Source: Porphyra umbilicalis
Lineage: Eukaryota; Rhodophyta; Bangiophyceae; Bangiales; Bangiaceae
NCBI GenBank assembly: GCA_002049455.2
Contig: KV919142.1
Location: 1 to 64,000 of the forward strand
DNA length: 64,000 nucleotides
Direction of reading: 5' to 3'
Every line of letters starts with the position of its first letter. Position 1 is the stretch's first letter. The notes below the pieces were generated by a model. That model saw only the letters and a list, made by a program, of their open reading frames with translations. It had not been told where the DNA came from and did no database searches. Positions 10,636-19,831 of this stretch are shown here, in pieces. The position numbers were made by a program, and so were the translations under genes.

Positions 10636-10944
10636 TCACTCTTCATCGTCCGCACCAGCCAAAACCACGTCAACCTTCACATCGATGGCCTCAACATTGG
10701 CCTCAGCCACCACCCAGCGACGCATCACCTGCGCATGGTCTTCACCGCTTACGCTCTCGAACTCGCACTGCAGCGTCGTGTTGGCCATCTTGGCTACTAG
10801 AGAAGACACGTCTACGTTTTTGTTGTCAACAACAGGCTGAACGTCATCAGGCTGGCGTCTGAGCTCAGTGTTGGCCCTGTTGGGCAGGCAGTCCGCCTTC
10901 AGGCAGACCGGCGGGCAATCTGCGCGGGCAACATTGTGTTTCAT
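10636..10944 (-). CDS. Small hypothetical protein or exon, 102 residues
   Basis: The frame starts MKHNVARADCPPVCLKADCL and ends VVLAGADDEE. Its composition is balanced, with acidic residues and valines and no low-complexity stretch, unlike most spurious frames here. The middle reads NTTLQCEFESVSGEDHAQVM. No family is recognised. It could be one exon of a larger gene. Confidence 0.3.
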   Translation of the reverse strand: MKHNVARADCPPVCLKADCLPNRANTELRRQPDDVQPVVDNKNVDVSSLVAKMANTTLQCEFESVSGEDHAQVMRRWVVAEANVEAIDVKVDVVLAGADDEE

Positions 10945-11072
10945 TCCTGCAGGATGAGCTAGGATTCGTGTAAGTTGATCCTACCTGAGAATAAGTTCAA
11001 AAGGTCGACCATGAAAGTGATTGCAGTCCACATTCCCCGTTCTCTCGGCACCTGTGGTGCGTTGTTCGGCCC

Positions 11073-11097
11073 GGTTATATCCACTGTGGATATAACC
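11073..11097. repeat. 25-nt palindrome
   Basis: GGTTATATCCAC and GTGGATATAACC are exact reverse complements separated by a single T. Confidence 0.85.
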
Positions 11098-11570
11098 CGG
11101 ACGGATTTAACCGTATAATGACTGTACGGTTCTTGTAGAAATGGCGAGCCATTGGCGAACAGGACTTGCAAACAGCTGCTAAGCACGAATCTGAGACGTT
11201 CTATTGGCTTTCCAACGGCCAGTTCCGTGCAGATTCAAGATTCTTGTTTATCTTGTGATTTGCTTCCGTTCCAGTCCGTATCAGATGGTGAACGGGCCCG
11301 CAATCGTTGCGATATCGAGATTTTGTGGGAGATACGCAGAAAAGTGCAGAAAAACGAAGGATTCGAATGTGCGATCGGGGGCCGTACGGGCACATTCTGT
11401 AAAGATCGGGCCCGATATGCACTGCTGTCCCACTGATTGACCAATCGCATGTCTCCATTCCCAGCCGTTCTACTACCGTTCCGGGGCGATGAGGACAGAA
11501 TTGGGGGATCAGCAATACTGTACTGTACAGTAGAAAGAAGCACCTGCAAGAGCACATTTTTTTTGGACGG
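11098..11570. other. No gene seen
   Basis: The stretch has short open frames only. A weak frame at 11152-11436 is protein-like but matches no family I know. Confidence 0.3.
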
Positions 11571-11888
11571 AACTTCGGGCGGCTTTTTCTGAAAATGCAC
11601 GCGGCGAGGGGCACAAGGATCACCAGCGACAGGACGGAGGGTGCTCTGTAGGTTGCGCTCAGGGAGTCGCCGTAGGGCCTCTGAACAAGTCATCTCTGAG
11701 CTCAGAGAAACGCTTCCTTGCGATTGACTGTTCGCGGGCATCATTAGACGCAACTTGGGGCGGCCTTTTCTAAACAAGCACGCGGCCAGAGGCACCAGAA
11801 TCACCAGCGACAGGGCGGAGGTTTCTCTGTAGATGGCGCTCATGGTGTCTCCGTAGGGCCTCAGAACGAGTCATCTCAGAGCTTCTGG
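11571..11888. repeat. Diverged tandem duplication, 181-bp offset
   Basis: Two copies begin AACTTCGGGCGGC (11571) and AACTTGGGGCGGC (11752). Both continue through GCACGCGGC, ATCACCAGCGACAGG, TCCGTAGGGCCTC or its near match, and AGTCATCTC. I estimate about 75 to 80 percent identity by eye. No protein is evident. Confidence 0.8.
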
Positions 11889-11981
11889 GCCGCGCTGCTG
11901 CGGAGAGACCTGCCAGCGGCGCCCCACCCGAGGGCCCTCATTCCCTGCAATAGGACGCATGTGTTATGTGGTTTTGGTGTA

Positions 11982-12429
11982 TTGCTGACATCCAAAAAAT
12001 GGCGGTTGCAGAGTGGTTGCAATCATTCAATTGCATACGTGGACCAATGGAAAGGCTAGTAATCATCTGAGATCATTACACAGTCTCCTCATGCAGCTCT
12101 GGGAGCTGGAACCGCACATCAGGATCTCAAGAAATCTGGAGAAGTTGTTGATCTCATGACAAATCACAGGTCTGGCCCAGAACCCTCTCTATGCCCTCAT
12201 CAGGCCCAAGCAAGCGGCCCAAAAATCTCAGAAAATCTCATTGTGGGTTGCAATGGCTCTGCGTGACTCCTGCAAGACACTGTGATTGGCTTGCACGGTT
12301 ACTGGCGGCAACTTTCAGCCAATAGTTCGACCGTGGCTGGTCGAACAGCCAATCCGACTTCATTTCTATGCCCTGACGTTGTCTCTGCCTCCCTTCTCTC
12401 TGCAACCGCCATTTTTTGGAGGTTAGAAA
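11982..12429. mobile_element. 448-bp MITE, copy 1 (TA target duplication)
   Basis: The element begins TTGCTGACATCCAAAAAATG and ends with the reverse complement of TTTCTAACCTCCAAAAAATG. Terminal inverted repeats are about 30 bp. TA flanks both ends (11980-11981 and 12430-12431), as in the Tc1/mariner superfamily. It has no coding capacity. A copy of the same length lies at 17955-18402 in the same orientation. Confidence 0.92.
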
Positions 12430-12898
12430 TAATGAAGCTGATAAGTAGGGATCCGGCCCGGCTAGTTTATGATAGGATTGGCCGAGGACCCCCGGTGGGG
12501 GCCCCGGGCCGGGCCAACTTGCGCGGATTAGATGGGAGGCGATCGCCGACGGCGAAGAGGCTCAACGCCCGCCAACGGTCAATCTCCCTGGCGCTGTCTC
12601 CGTCGAGCGCCTTGAATCGACGTGCGCTCGGGCGATTCGCTCCTGGCCCATGGCCTGTTTGACGATACAACCCTCCTGCCCGCAGGTTTCCCTCGGCTTG
12701 ATCCCTCTCTCCGGTTCCGACGGGGCGGGCGACAGCCTCCATCGGGACACCGTGCGGCATGCCGCCGCGTACGCTCTCCCCCCCCCCTCCCGCGCCTGCT
12801 CCGGCTCCTGAGGGCGCCACGGATGGTACGCCGGCTGCTATGCCCTCAGGTCCGCCGGCGGGTGCGGCGGCGGGGGGGTTGCGGGAGGTGCGACACCG
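12430..12898. other. No supported gene
   Basis: GC rises sharply after the MITE. Short frames on both strands are Arg/Pro-rich. No domain is recognised. Confidence 0.35.
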
Positions 12899-13606
12899 GT
12901 GCCTACCAGCACGGCCCCGATTCGGGCTCGGACTCCGGGCGCCGCCCCCCTTGAGCGGCTTCGGACGGCCGCGGCTGCAGCCGCGGCGCTAGCGGCTTCC
13001 ACGGCCGCTGACGTGGCAGCCGCCGAGGGCGCCCGGGAGGCTGGTGTTTTCGACGCCGAGGAGGAGGACCGCGTCTCTCCCGTGCGTGGTCGGCTCCCGC
13101 CCTCGTCGGGTACCGGGGTTGATCCCCCCACTCCCCGTCCTCCTCCACTTACTGAAGCGCCGGGGCGCTCGCCTCCGGCTCTTCGTGGGCTCCCTCAGAC
13201 GGCTCCTGGGGCTGCACCCCTCGCCGAGTGGGCCCCCCCCCCTCCTCCTCTTCTTCCGGACTCGAGTCTTCCGCCTGCCCGTTACGGGGCCCCTTCCCCT
13301 TTCGGCTTCCCTCCGGTGGTGGCGCCACCATCCTCTTTTCCTCCTTCCCCCCCGCCACCTCCCTCGTTGCGCCATGGCGGATGGGCCCGTCGGTCCGGGG
13401 GCCCAGCGGCCGGCAACCATCCTGGGCAAGCGCCTATGGCCAACGGTGTCGGCTACGGCTACGGATGCGGCGCCGGCATTAAGGACGCCCATGTCGGCTT
13501 GGGCGCCTTCGATGGCCTCGCGGGCGGCGCGGGCGGAGGGAGATACGCCGCCGCTGGATACCCCGCACCCGTCTCTACATTCCACACGGTTCGCGACCAT
13601 GTTTAG
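12899..13606 (+). CDS. Hypothetical Pro/Ala-rich protein
   Basis: This is a 235-codon frame. An Ala-rich helix-like segment (LERLRTAAAAAAALAAST) is followed by an acidic patch (FDAEEEDRV), a long Pro-rich linker and a Gly/Tyr-rich tail. No known domain is seen. It precedes the tandem-repeat and Myb/SANT-like region on the same strand, so it may be the N-terminal part of that gene or gag-like sequence of a mobile element. The opposite strand is also open, so support is weak. Confidence 0.3.
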   Translation: MPTSTAPIRARTPGAAPLERLRTAAAAAAALAASTAADVAAAEGAREAGVFDAEEEDRVSPVRGRLPPSSGTGVDPPTPRPPPLTEAPGRSPPALRGLPQTAPGAAPLAEWAPPPPPLLPDSSLPPARYGAPSPFGFPPVVAPPSSFPPSPPPPPSLRHGGWARRSGGPAAGNHPGQAPMANGVGYGYGCGAGIKDAHVGLGAFDGLAGGAGGGRYAAAGYPAPVSTFHTVRDHV

Positions 13607-13650
13607 CAGCAAAAGGTGCCGGGTGTCTACGCCATACACAACAAGCTGGC

Positions 13651-13955
13651 GGCAACTGGGGCGGGGGGCAAGGACGAGCGCCGTTGCTGCCGCGCGACAG
13701 CTGGTCGCCGCCGGCTGATCGACACCCACATCAAGCCGGCGGCAACTGGGGTGGGGGGTCAGGACGGGCGCCGTCACCGCAGGACAATGACTGGGCGCCA
13801 CCGGCTGATCCGCACCCCCGCCACGCCGGCGGCAACTCGGGGCCGCCGCCTGGAGAACAATCACCATAAGAGGACGGCCATTGGGGAGGCGGGCAAGGAC
13901 GGGCGTCGTTGCCGCCGCGCAGCGACTGGGTGCCGCCGGCTGGGCGGATCCATCG
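13651..13955. repeat. 90-bp tandem repeat
   Basis: GGCAACTGGG or GGCAACTCGG recurs at 13651, 13741 and 13831, exactly 90 bases apart. CCGGCTGATC recurs at 13711 and 13801. A further, out-of-phase copy of the unit core lies at 13892-13945. Ninety bases is 30 codons, so frames stay open across it. Confidence 0.85.
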
Positions 13956-14589
13956 TCAATCCGGCGGCGGCGACGGACGGCGCCCGACAGGCGAAGGACC
14001 GCCGCCTGGAGGCCTGAATGGCGGCGGACCGCCAGACCAAGGTCAAATCGTGCTGCAAGATGGGAGCGCGCCGCCGGCTCGCGGCTGTGTGCCGTCGCCG
14101 GCTATTTGTGTGTTGCCACAAGCCGGCGTCAACCCCACACCTTTCGGGGACACCCGCCGAGAAGGCGGTGGCTCGCAGGTGCAGCCGCTAGCCAACGGGC
14201 CGTGTGAAGCCGGAGGAGAGTCGGCACCGCCGGCCGCAGATCAATTGCAAGCCGGCAACGCGCGGCCCTCACCCACCGAATGCCGGCCGCCGGCAGCCAC
14301 CGTGCACCCCCCTCCCGTCCTGAAGTTGATTCTAGGGGCTTCTGCGGGGGCGTCGGCGGACACGCCGGCGGCGGGCCACGACAAGCCGGCGGGCCACGAC
14401 AAGTCGGCGGGCCAAGACCAGCCGGCTGGCCAGGACCAGCCGGTGGACCAGGCCCAGCCGGCGGGCCAGGACAAGCCGTCGGGACAGGACACGCCGGCGT
14501 GCCAGGACAAGGCGGCGAGCCAGGACAAAGCGGCTGGCCAGGACAAGCCGGCGGCAGCGACGGGCACGCAGCCGCCGGTGCACAAGTAG
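13909..14589 (+). CDS. Low-complexity protein with PAGQDK hexapeptide repeats
   Basis: The frame starts MPPRSDWVPPAGRIHRQSGG. It contains Pro/Gly-rich sequence and then about ten copies of a hexapeptide of the type PAGQDK or PAGHDK, encoded by 18-bp repeats at about 14373-14560. It ends PPVHK and a TAG. This is probably the disordered N-terminal part of the Myb/SANT-like gene that follows at 14646, because strand and repeat style match. The function of the repeat is unknown. Confidence 0.4.
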   Translation: MPPRSDWVPPAGRIHRQSGGGDGRRPTGEGPPPGGLNGGGPPDQGQIVLQDGSAPPARGCVPSPAICVLPQAGVNPTPFGDTRREGGGSQVQPLANGPCEAGGESAPPAADQLQAGNARPSPTECRPPAATVHPPPVLKLILGASAGASADTPAAGHDKPAGHDKSAGQDQPAGQDQPVDQAQPAGQDKPSGQDTPACQDKAASQDKAAGQDKPAAATGTQPPVHK

Positions 14590-14645
14590 TGGACGTTGAC
14601 GCCGTCGGCTGTGGCGTTGCTGCGCCGACGTACGCACCCCTACCG

Positions 14646-15971
14646 ATGGGGACTGGGCTGAGGTGGACGGATGAGGAGCTTGTGGCGCTGTGCAAGGCGT
14701 ACGTAAGCACATCCCTGGACCCCGTCAAAGGGGCGGACCAGAGTGGGCCGACGTTTTGGGCCCTCTGTGGTGGCGGCATGGAAGGGGCTGCTGGCGGGGC
14801 GCCCTGGCGTCCGCGGGCGCACTGAGCGCGGCGTGCGGGGGGTGCAGAAGCTGTAGGACAAGATCCGCAAGGGCGTGAACGAGTTTGGCTCCCAGTACAT
14901 GGCGGTCAAGCGCATGGAGCTGACGGGAAACCCAAGGGACGAGGATATTATCAGCGCTGCGATGGCGCGCTTCTGTGGCGCCAATGTGTACGAGGCGATA
15001 CGAAAGAACCGCACGGCGGACAACGCCAAGGGCAAGGCAGCCGAGCGCAAGGCTAGGCAAATGCACTGCCCGTGGGTCCCGTGGTGGCGGGTGCTGGGGC
15101 ACGTCTAAAAGTTCAGCGGGGCCGCCGGGGCCGCCGCACCCGATGGCGGCGCCGCCGGTGCCGTATCAGCCGGCGGCTCTCCCGGCAGCCGCTCGACAAG
15201 CGTGACAAGGCGGCGGGCATCGAAGAGTCGCGTTTGTTCAAGGCGAGCACCGACGCGCTTCCCGCGCTAGCGCAAGCAACGTCGGAGCGCACGACCGTGG
15301 CTCTTTTTATCTCGGCCGAGATGCGCGACACGCCGGAAGCTGTCGCGTTTTGTCGCGCGCATGCTTGGAAGCTGATGGCGGTGGCTGGATTGGCGCTGTC
15401 CCCACCGGATACTATATCGAAGGCGTCTCCGCCGCCAGCGTCTACAAGAGATGCGCCGGCGGCAGGGGAGTCTACAACATGCACACCCGCGCTGACATCA
15501 TCGTCGACGGTGCAAATGCCACCGTCGCAGGAGCCGCCGGCTGGCACGGCGGTGGTGCCGGCATCTACGCCGGCGGCGAGCGCCCCTGGGGGTGCGCCGC
15601 CGGCGTCTGCAGCCACGACGACGACTGCGACTGTGTCCTCACCGGCGGCCTCGGCCGCCGGCTCTGGTGCACCTGGGGGTGCGCCGCCGGCGTCTGCGGT
15701 CAAGACGACGACTGCTACTGTGTCCTCACCGGTGGCCTCGGCCGCCGGCTCTGGTGCAGCAAGCCATGACCAGCGGTCGCTGTCGACACAGCAGGCCAAG
15801 GAAGCGGCAGCTCTTGCCGCTGGGTCCAAGACACTCGACGATGAGAACGATGGCATTTATGTGGTGCCTGTTCTTCCTGTGCGCGACGATGGCGCGGACA
15901 GTTCGGAGGACCGGCAAGACGCCGAGGGGGACGACTCAAGTGATGACGATAGCAACGCGGAGTACCAGTAG
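14646..15971 (+). pseudogene. Myb/SANT-like and NAM-associated-type DNA-binding protein, decayed
   Basis: A Myb/SANT-like start is readable (TGLRWTDEELVALCKAYVST). Further on come KIRKGVNEFGSQYMAVKRME and GNPRDEDIISAAMARF, which resemble the plant-type domain associated with NAM and trihelix proteins, often domesticated from PIF/Harbinger ORF1. A C-terminal helical segment follows (SAEMRDTPEAVAFCRAHAW), then Ala/Thr/Pro repeats and an acidic tail ending at TAG 15971. The copy looks broken. A frame change lies near 14755. A TAG near 14855 replaces the Trp usually found before the KI.K.V motif. Another frame change lies near 15200. Two 87-bp direct repeats (15585-15671 and 15672-15758) lie in the linker. 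A spliced functional gene is not excluded. Confidence 0.5.
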
Positions 15972-17600
15972 TGTGTTAGAGTGCGAATTGGACAGTGAAT
16001 TCAAAGGGTTTTTTTTCCCTGTTGGGCAGTTTTTTTTTTTCCTACTTACTTCGTCATTGCGTCCGACAGACAGTACCCCGCTCGCGTCGGTCCCGGGTAG
16101 CCTACCACGCCAGCAGCGGCAGAGATCTGTGCGAAACCCGCAGCGCTGCTCGCCGTCACGCCGGCGCTGCGCCGATGCTGAGCTGCCGTGCTGTGCCTTT
16201 CGCACGCCGCCGCCGTCGGCGCGTCAGTAACAACTGTGCGTGCGTGGTGGCGGCGGCCTTCGGGCAGGTCTCCCTCTCAAAAGGCAGCCAAGGCAGGCTC
16301 TAGGAAACACGCTCACGAAGACACACAGATGTAACGAAAAAGAAACCGCGAGACGGGAAACAAAACATTTGTTTGATCTAGTTAAAGGTACGGCTCCAAA
16401 AGCGTGGCTCTGTCCGCCCATACGTCCTCCGCCTGGTCATTCCTCAGCTCCAGGTGCTCCTCCTCGCTCCGTATCTCTGCCCAAGCGCCTCGCGCTTGCC
16501 CGAAAGTGCCTCCAGGCAGCCAGGCTACGTGCGCAGTGGCGGGCGCAATGGCTGGGGCAAGATCACCGCCCCCCAAAAGGCCGTCTCCATCGTCCTGCAT
16601 TCCTGCAGTGTGGTATTAATAACGTTGGTGCACCTACCAGTGTATTGGGACCGACCGTAGCCAAGCAATAAAGCGACTTCTATCGCCGTCGCGGCGAGGA
16701 AGAAAGACCTTTTGTTGAAGGGCATCCGATGGGGAGCCGGGTGGTGCCCACGACGGCGACCCCGGACCCACGGTGATTCAATATAAACGAGGGTACCGGT
16801 CGATCGACCGTCCGATCACAAGCGATCGTAATGAGTGCCGGCAGACAGATAAGACAGGCAAGCTAACACACAATAGAAAATGAACAATGCGTAAGTAATC
16901 CCCCAAAGAGCATGCCACAGGCCAATTCGCACAGTAAGTGGGCTTTTGCCAGTCAAGGGGGCTACTTGTGGCAATTTACCAATTGCGAGCAGAGATATGC
17001 TACATACCTCCAACGCGAGATTCGAACCGTCCCGGTGAGATCCGAGGATGGTGGTTCCCGATTCGGCGATCGCGGACTCTCACGGGCCCGCGCGGGCGTA
17101 ACCGCCCAGGCGGCGGGAGTCGTGGAGGCGCGCCGCTCCGTCCCGATCGGGGGAAGGTAGCGGTTCGCCGTCGCCGGTCGCGACCGTCCGGCCACGCACA
17201 CGCGCGCGTGTGTGGCGAGCAGCTTGCGCTGCGGGTGAGATCGACGCTTACGCGTAAGCACGCCCGCGCAGGCGGGTCTGCTTATGAGTGGGGGTCAGGA
17301 GGCCGGGTGCCGGGTGAGAAGTGTCGGGGTTAAGACCGGCAGGTGTGCGGGCGTGCCGTGCAGCACGTGCTGGGGTTACCGTCGTCGGTGCCAGGTGGCG
17401 CCTGCTTCGTCGGGGTTTGACTACCCTGGCGCTTGCGCGGGTCTGCGTTTGTCGGCACGGGGCCATCCAGTGTCATCGTGTTCGCGCACGGGTTGAGTCC
17501 CAACGGCATTGCTTGAGTTAGGGCGCTCCACCTTGAGGTGGGCAACTGCGAGGTTGAGGACCCGGTGAGCGAGGGCGAGGGGCCGTGGGGGGGGGGCGGC
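15972..17600. other. No supported gene
   Basis: T-runs at 16010-16040 follow the Myb/SANT-like stop and may hold its polyadenylation region. The rest has only short frames on both strands. GATTCGAACC near 17012 resembles a tRNA T-arm, but I could not fold a tRNA around it. Confidence 0.4.
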
Positions 17601-17619
17601 GTGCCCGGGGGCGACGCGC

Positions 17620-17860
17620 AAGGGCGGCAAGTCGGCAAGGGCGGCAAGCCCGGCGGCGGCGCGCAAGGGCGGCAAGGGCAACAAGGCTGGCGGCGAGGGC
17701 GACGAGCCCGTTGGCGCCGGCGGCAATCCCGGCGGCTAAGCGCGGCGGCGGCAGGGGCGGCCAGACCGGTGACAAAGGCGGCAAGGCCGGGAGCAAAGGC
17801 GGAAAGGCCGGTGGCAAGGGCGGCAAGGGCGGCGGCATGGGAGGCAACGGCCGGAAGCGT
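17620..17860 (+). repeat. GGCAAG-rich minisatellite
   Basis: Many copies of GGCGGCAAGGGC and close variants, six to fifteen bases apart, read in one frame as Gly/Lys repeats. The array lies directly before the second 448-bp MITE. Confidence 0.7.
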
Positions 17861-17954
17861 GGGCGGCAACGACCGACGGCGCGGGCGATTTGCCTTGTGG
17901 CGCGAGCGGCTTGCTTTGTGGCTCGTTGCGAAACGAGTATAGTTCTGCTGGGTA

Positions 17955-18402
17955 TTGCTGACCTCCAAAGAATGGCGGTTGCAGAGTGGTTGCAATCATT
18001 CAATAGAGTACGTGGACCAATGGAAACGCTAGGAATCATGTGAGTTCCTTACACAGTCTCCTCATGCAGCTCTGGGAGCTGGAAACGCACATCAAGATCT
18101 CAAGAAATCTGGAGAAGTTGTTGATCTCATGACAAATCACAGGTCTGGCCCAGAACCCTCTCCATGCCCTCATCAGGCCCAAGCAAGCGGCCGAAAAATC
18201 TCAGGAAATCTCATTGTGGGTTGCAATGGCTCTGCGTGACCCCTGCAAGACACGTTGATTGGCTTGCAAGATTACTGGCGACAACTCTCAGCCAAAAGTA
18301 CGATCGTGGCTTGTCGAACAGCCAATCCGACTTCATTTCTATGCTGTGTCGTCGGCTCTGCCTCCCTTCCCTCTGCAATCGCCATTTTTTGGAGGTTAGC
18401 CA
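17955..18402. mobile_element. 448-bp MITE, copy 2 (TA target duplication)
   Basis: Same length and orientation as the copy at 11982. It begins TTGCTGACCTCCAAAGAATG, and the far end is the reverse complement of TGGCTAACCTCC. TA flanks both ends (17953-17954 and 18403-18404). The two copies differ by scattered substitutions, about 8 to 10 percent by eye. It ends six bases before the first Met codon of the frame at 18409. Confidence 0.93.
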
Positions 18403-18408
18403 TAGATT

Positions 18409-19467
18409 GTGTACTCAGAGTACTATTGCAATCTGATTGCTGCTTGGGTTCGCACCCTCCAAGAGGACAAGATCTTTGTCCGTCTGGACGAGAAGACACT
18501 TCGTCACTTTGACGTCTTGGACACGTCCAAACTGCGCGAGGCGCCTGACGGCGAGGCGGCACATGCCTTGTATGGCAATATGCGCCGAGCAATGGACGTG
18601 TTCCCTTGGAGGGTCGTTCTGAAGGACGTGGTCCGTCGGGACCAAGACACCGGCGAGGCGCGACACGTGCGCGTGACGGTCAATGCGACCAAGGAGCTCG
18701 GCTTTTGCCTTCGACACGCGTGTGTTGACTTCGACTGGGCACCTGACCCGAACGCGCCTGCCCATGTGGCAATGGTTCCTTTCAGCCACCTCGGGGTGTG
18801 GCGTCGCGGTCGACAGACCCATCCGGAAGGGGCTTATGACGACGGTGGAGATCGTGGTGGTTACCACCGTCCGCGCTCGTCTCTTCGCGATCGCTCGCGG
18901 TCGCCGCGTCTCGATCGCTCGTGGTCGATATCGCCGCCACGGGCCATCGAGGCCACTTGGCCGACGCGTGCCTCTTTCTTCGCGGCGGTTGCCCTGTTTG
19001 GGTCGGAGCGCGTGCGCGACGTGCGCCTTCGCGCGCCCAGTGGGGCTGCTATGTCAGCGGTGGCGCATGCATGGGTGGATCAGGTGACAGGCTTGCGCCG
19101 TGCTGTGGAGCGGGCGGACGGGCGAGGGGTTGAGTCGGCCTTGGCCATTATTGGGCAGGCCGTGGCTCGCGCCGTTGATGGCGTTGCCAACTACGAGCGC
19201 TTTGCTCAGCACCTCGAGGCTGTTCAGCTAAAGGAGGTGGTAGCGCCGACGCGCTTCAACGCTCAGAGCGTCCTAGGGCGTCGCGCCCGTGCGGACGGGG
19301 GGCCGTCGGGCGGGCCCCCGCCGTCGGCACGCATCACGCGCGCGCTCAGCGTCTCCCAGGAGTCCGGGGCCAGCGTTGGCTCTCGCCACCTTTGCCGTTG
19401 CGACTCGCGTCGCAGCGATGAGGAGGAGGAGGAGTATGGCTCACTGCTATGTGACTTGCTCGGCTGA
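18409..19467 (+). CDS. Unknown protein with RS-type segment, 352 residues
   Basis: The frame starts MYSEYYCNLIAAWVRTLQED. The first 140 residues have a normal globular composition (for example FPWRVVLKDVVRR). Next comes an Arg/Ser-rich stretch (SLRDRSRSPRLDRSWS). A helical, Ala/Val-rich domain then contains FFAAVALFGSERVRDVRL and RRAVERADGRGVESALAIIG. The tail has an acidic run before LLCDLLG. I recognise no family. The RS segment suggests RNA binding, and gag-like or nuclear protein are both possible. The second MITE ends only six bases upstream, so the natural start may have been lost or the MITE may now supply the promoter. Confidence 0.5.
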   Translation: MYSEYYCNLIAAWVRTLQEDKIFVRLDEKTLRHFDVLDTSKLREAPDGEAAHALYGNMRRAMDVFPWRVVLKDVVRRDQDTGEARHVRVTVNATKELGFCLRHACVDFDWAPDPNAPAHVAMVPFSHLGVWRRGRQTHPEGAYDDGGDRGGYHRPRSSLRDRSRSPRLDRSWSISPPRAIEATWPTRASFFAAVALFGSERVRDVRLRAPSGAAMSAVAHAWVDQVTGLRRAVERADGRGVESALAIIGQAVARAVDGVANYERFAQHLEAVQLKEVVAPTRFNAQSVLGRRARADGGPSGGPPPSARITRALSVSQESGASVGSRHLCRCDSRRSDEEEEEYGSLLCDLLG

Positions 19468-19831
19468 CCCTGGCGGAAGCGTGTGCTAGTGCCTGGGGTT
19501 TACGCCTTTAAGGTGCTGATGTTTCTTCGTCTTCTGATTGTTTGTCGTTTGACATGTTCGTATCCACTTCCCAGTTTTTATGTTTGTCATCATAGCGATG
19601 GAGGAAGTGGCAGGCCAGCATGGCCCATGGTGTGGTATTTGTATCCCTTGCATCTGTTAATAGATGTACTTCGTACTCGAAACATGCGCGTATGGCGGTT
19701 GCGTACCAACTGGTGTTTGTCCATTGTGGGATGACCACTGTCGCTTCCTCGGTGGACGTCACCAGGCGACGAAGGATTGAATCCTTGTGCTGTACTGGTG
19801 GTACGAGGATCCCGTTGGAGAGCTCTGGGAC
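19468..19831. other. Spacer, possibly an LTR of the Ty3 fossil
   Basis: This lies beyond the chromodomain end of the minus-strand Ty3 pol, where its 3' LTR would be expected. I could not find a matching second copy in the window, so the assignment is only positional. Confidence 0.3.

Noticed and set aside
16990-17100. tRNA gene around GATTCGAACC
   Set aside because: No matching T-stem, anticodon arm or acceptor stem could be formed on either strand, even allowing for insertions.
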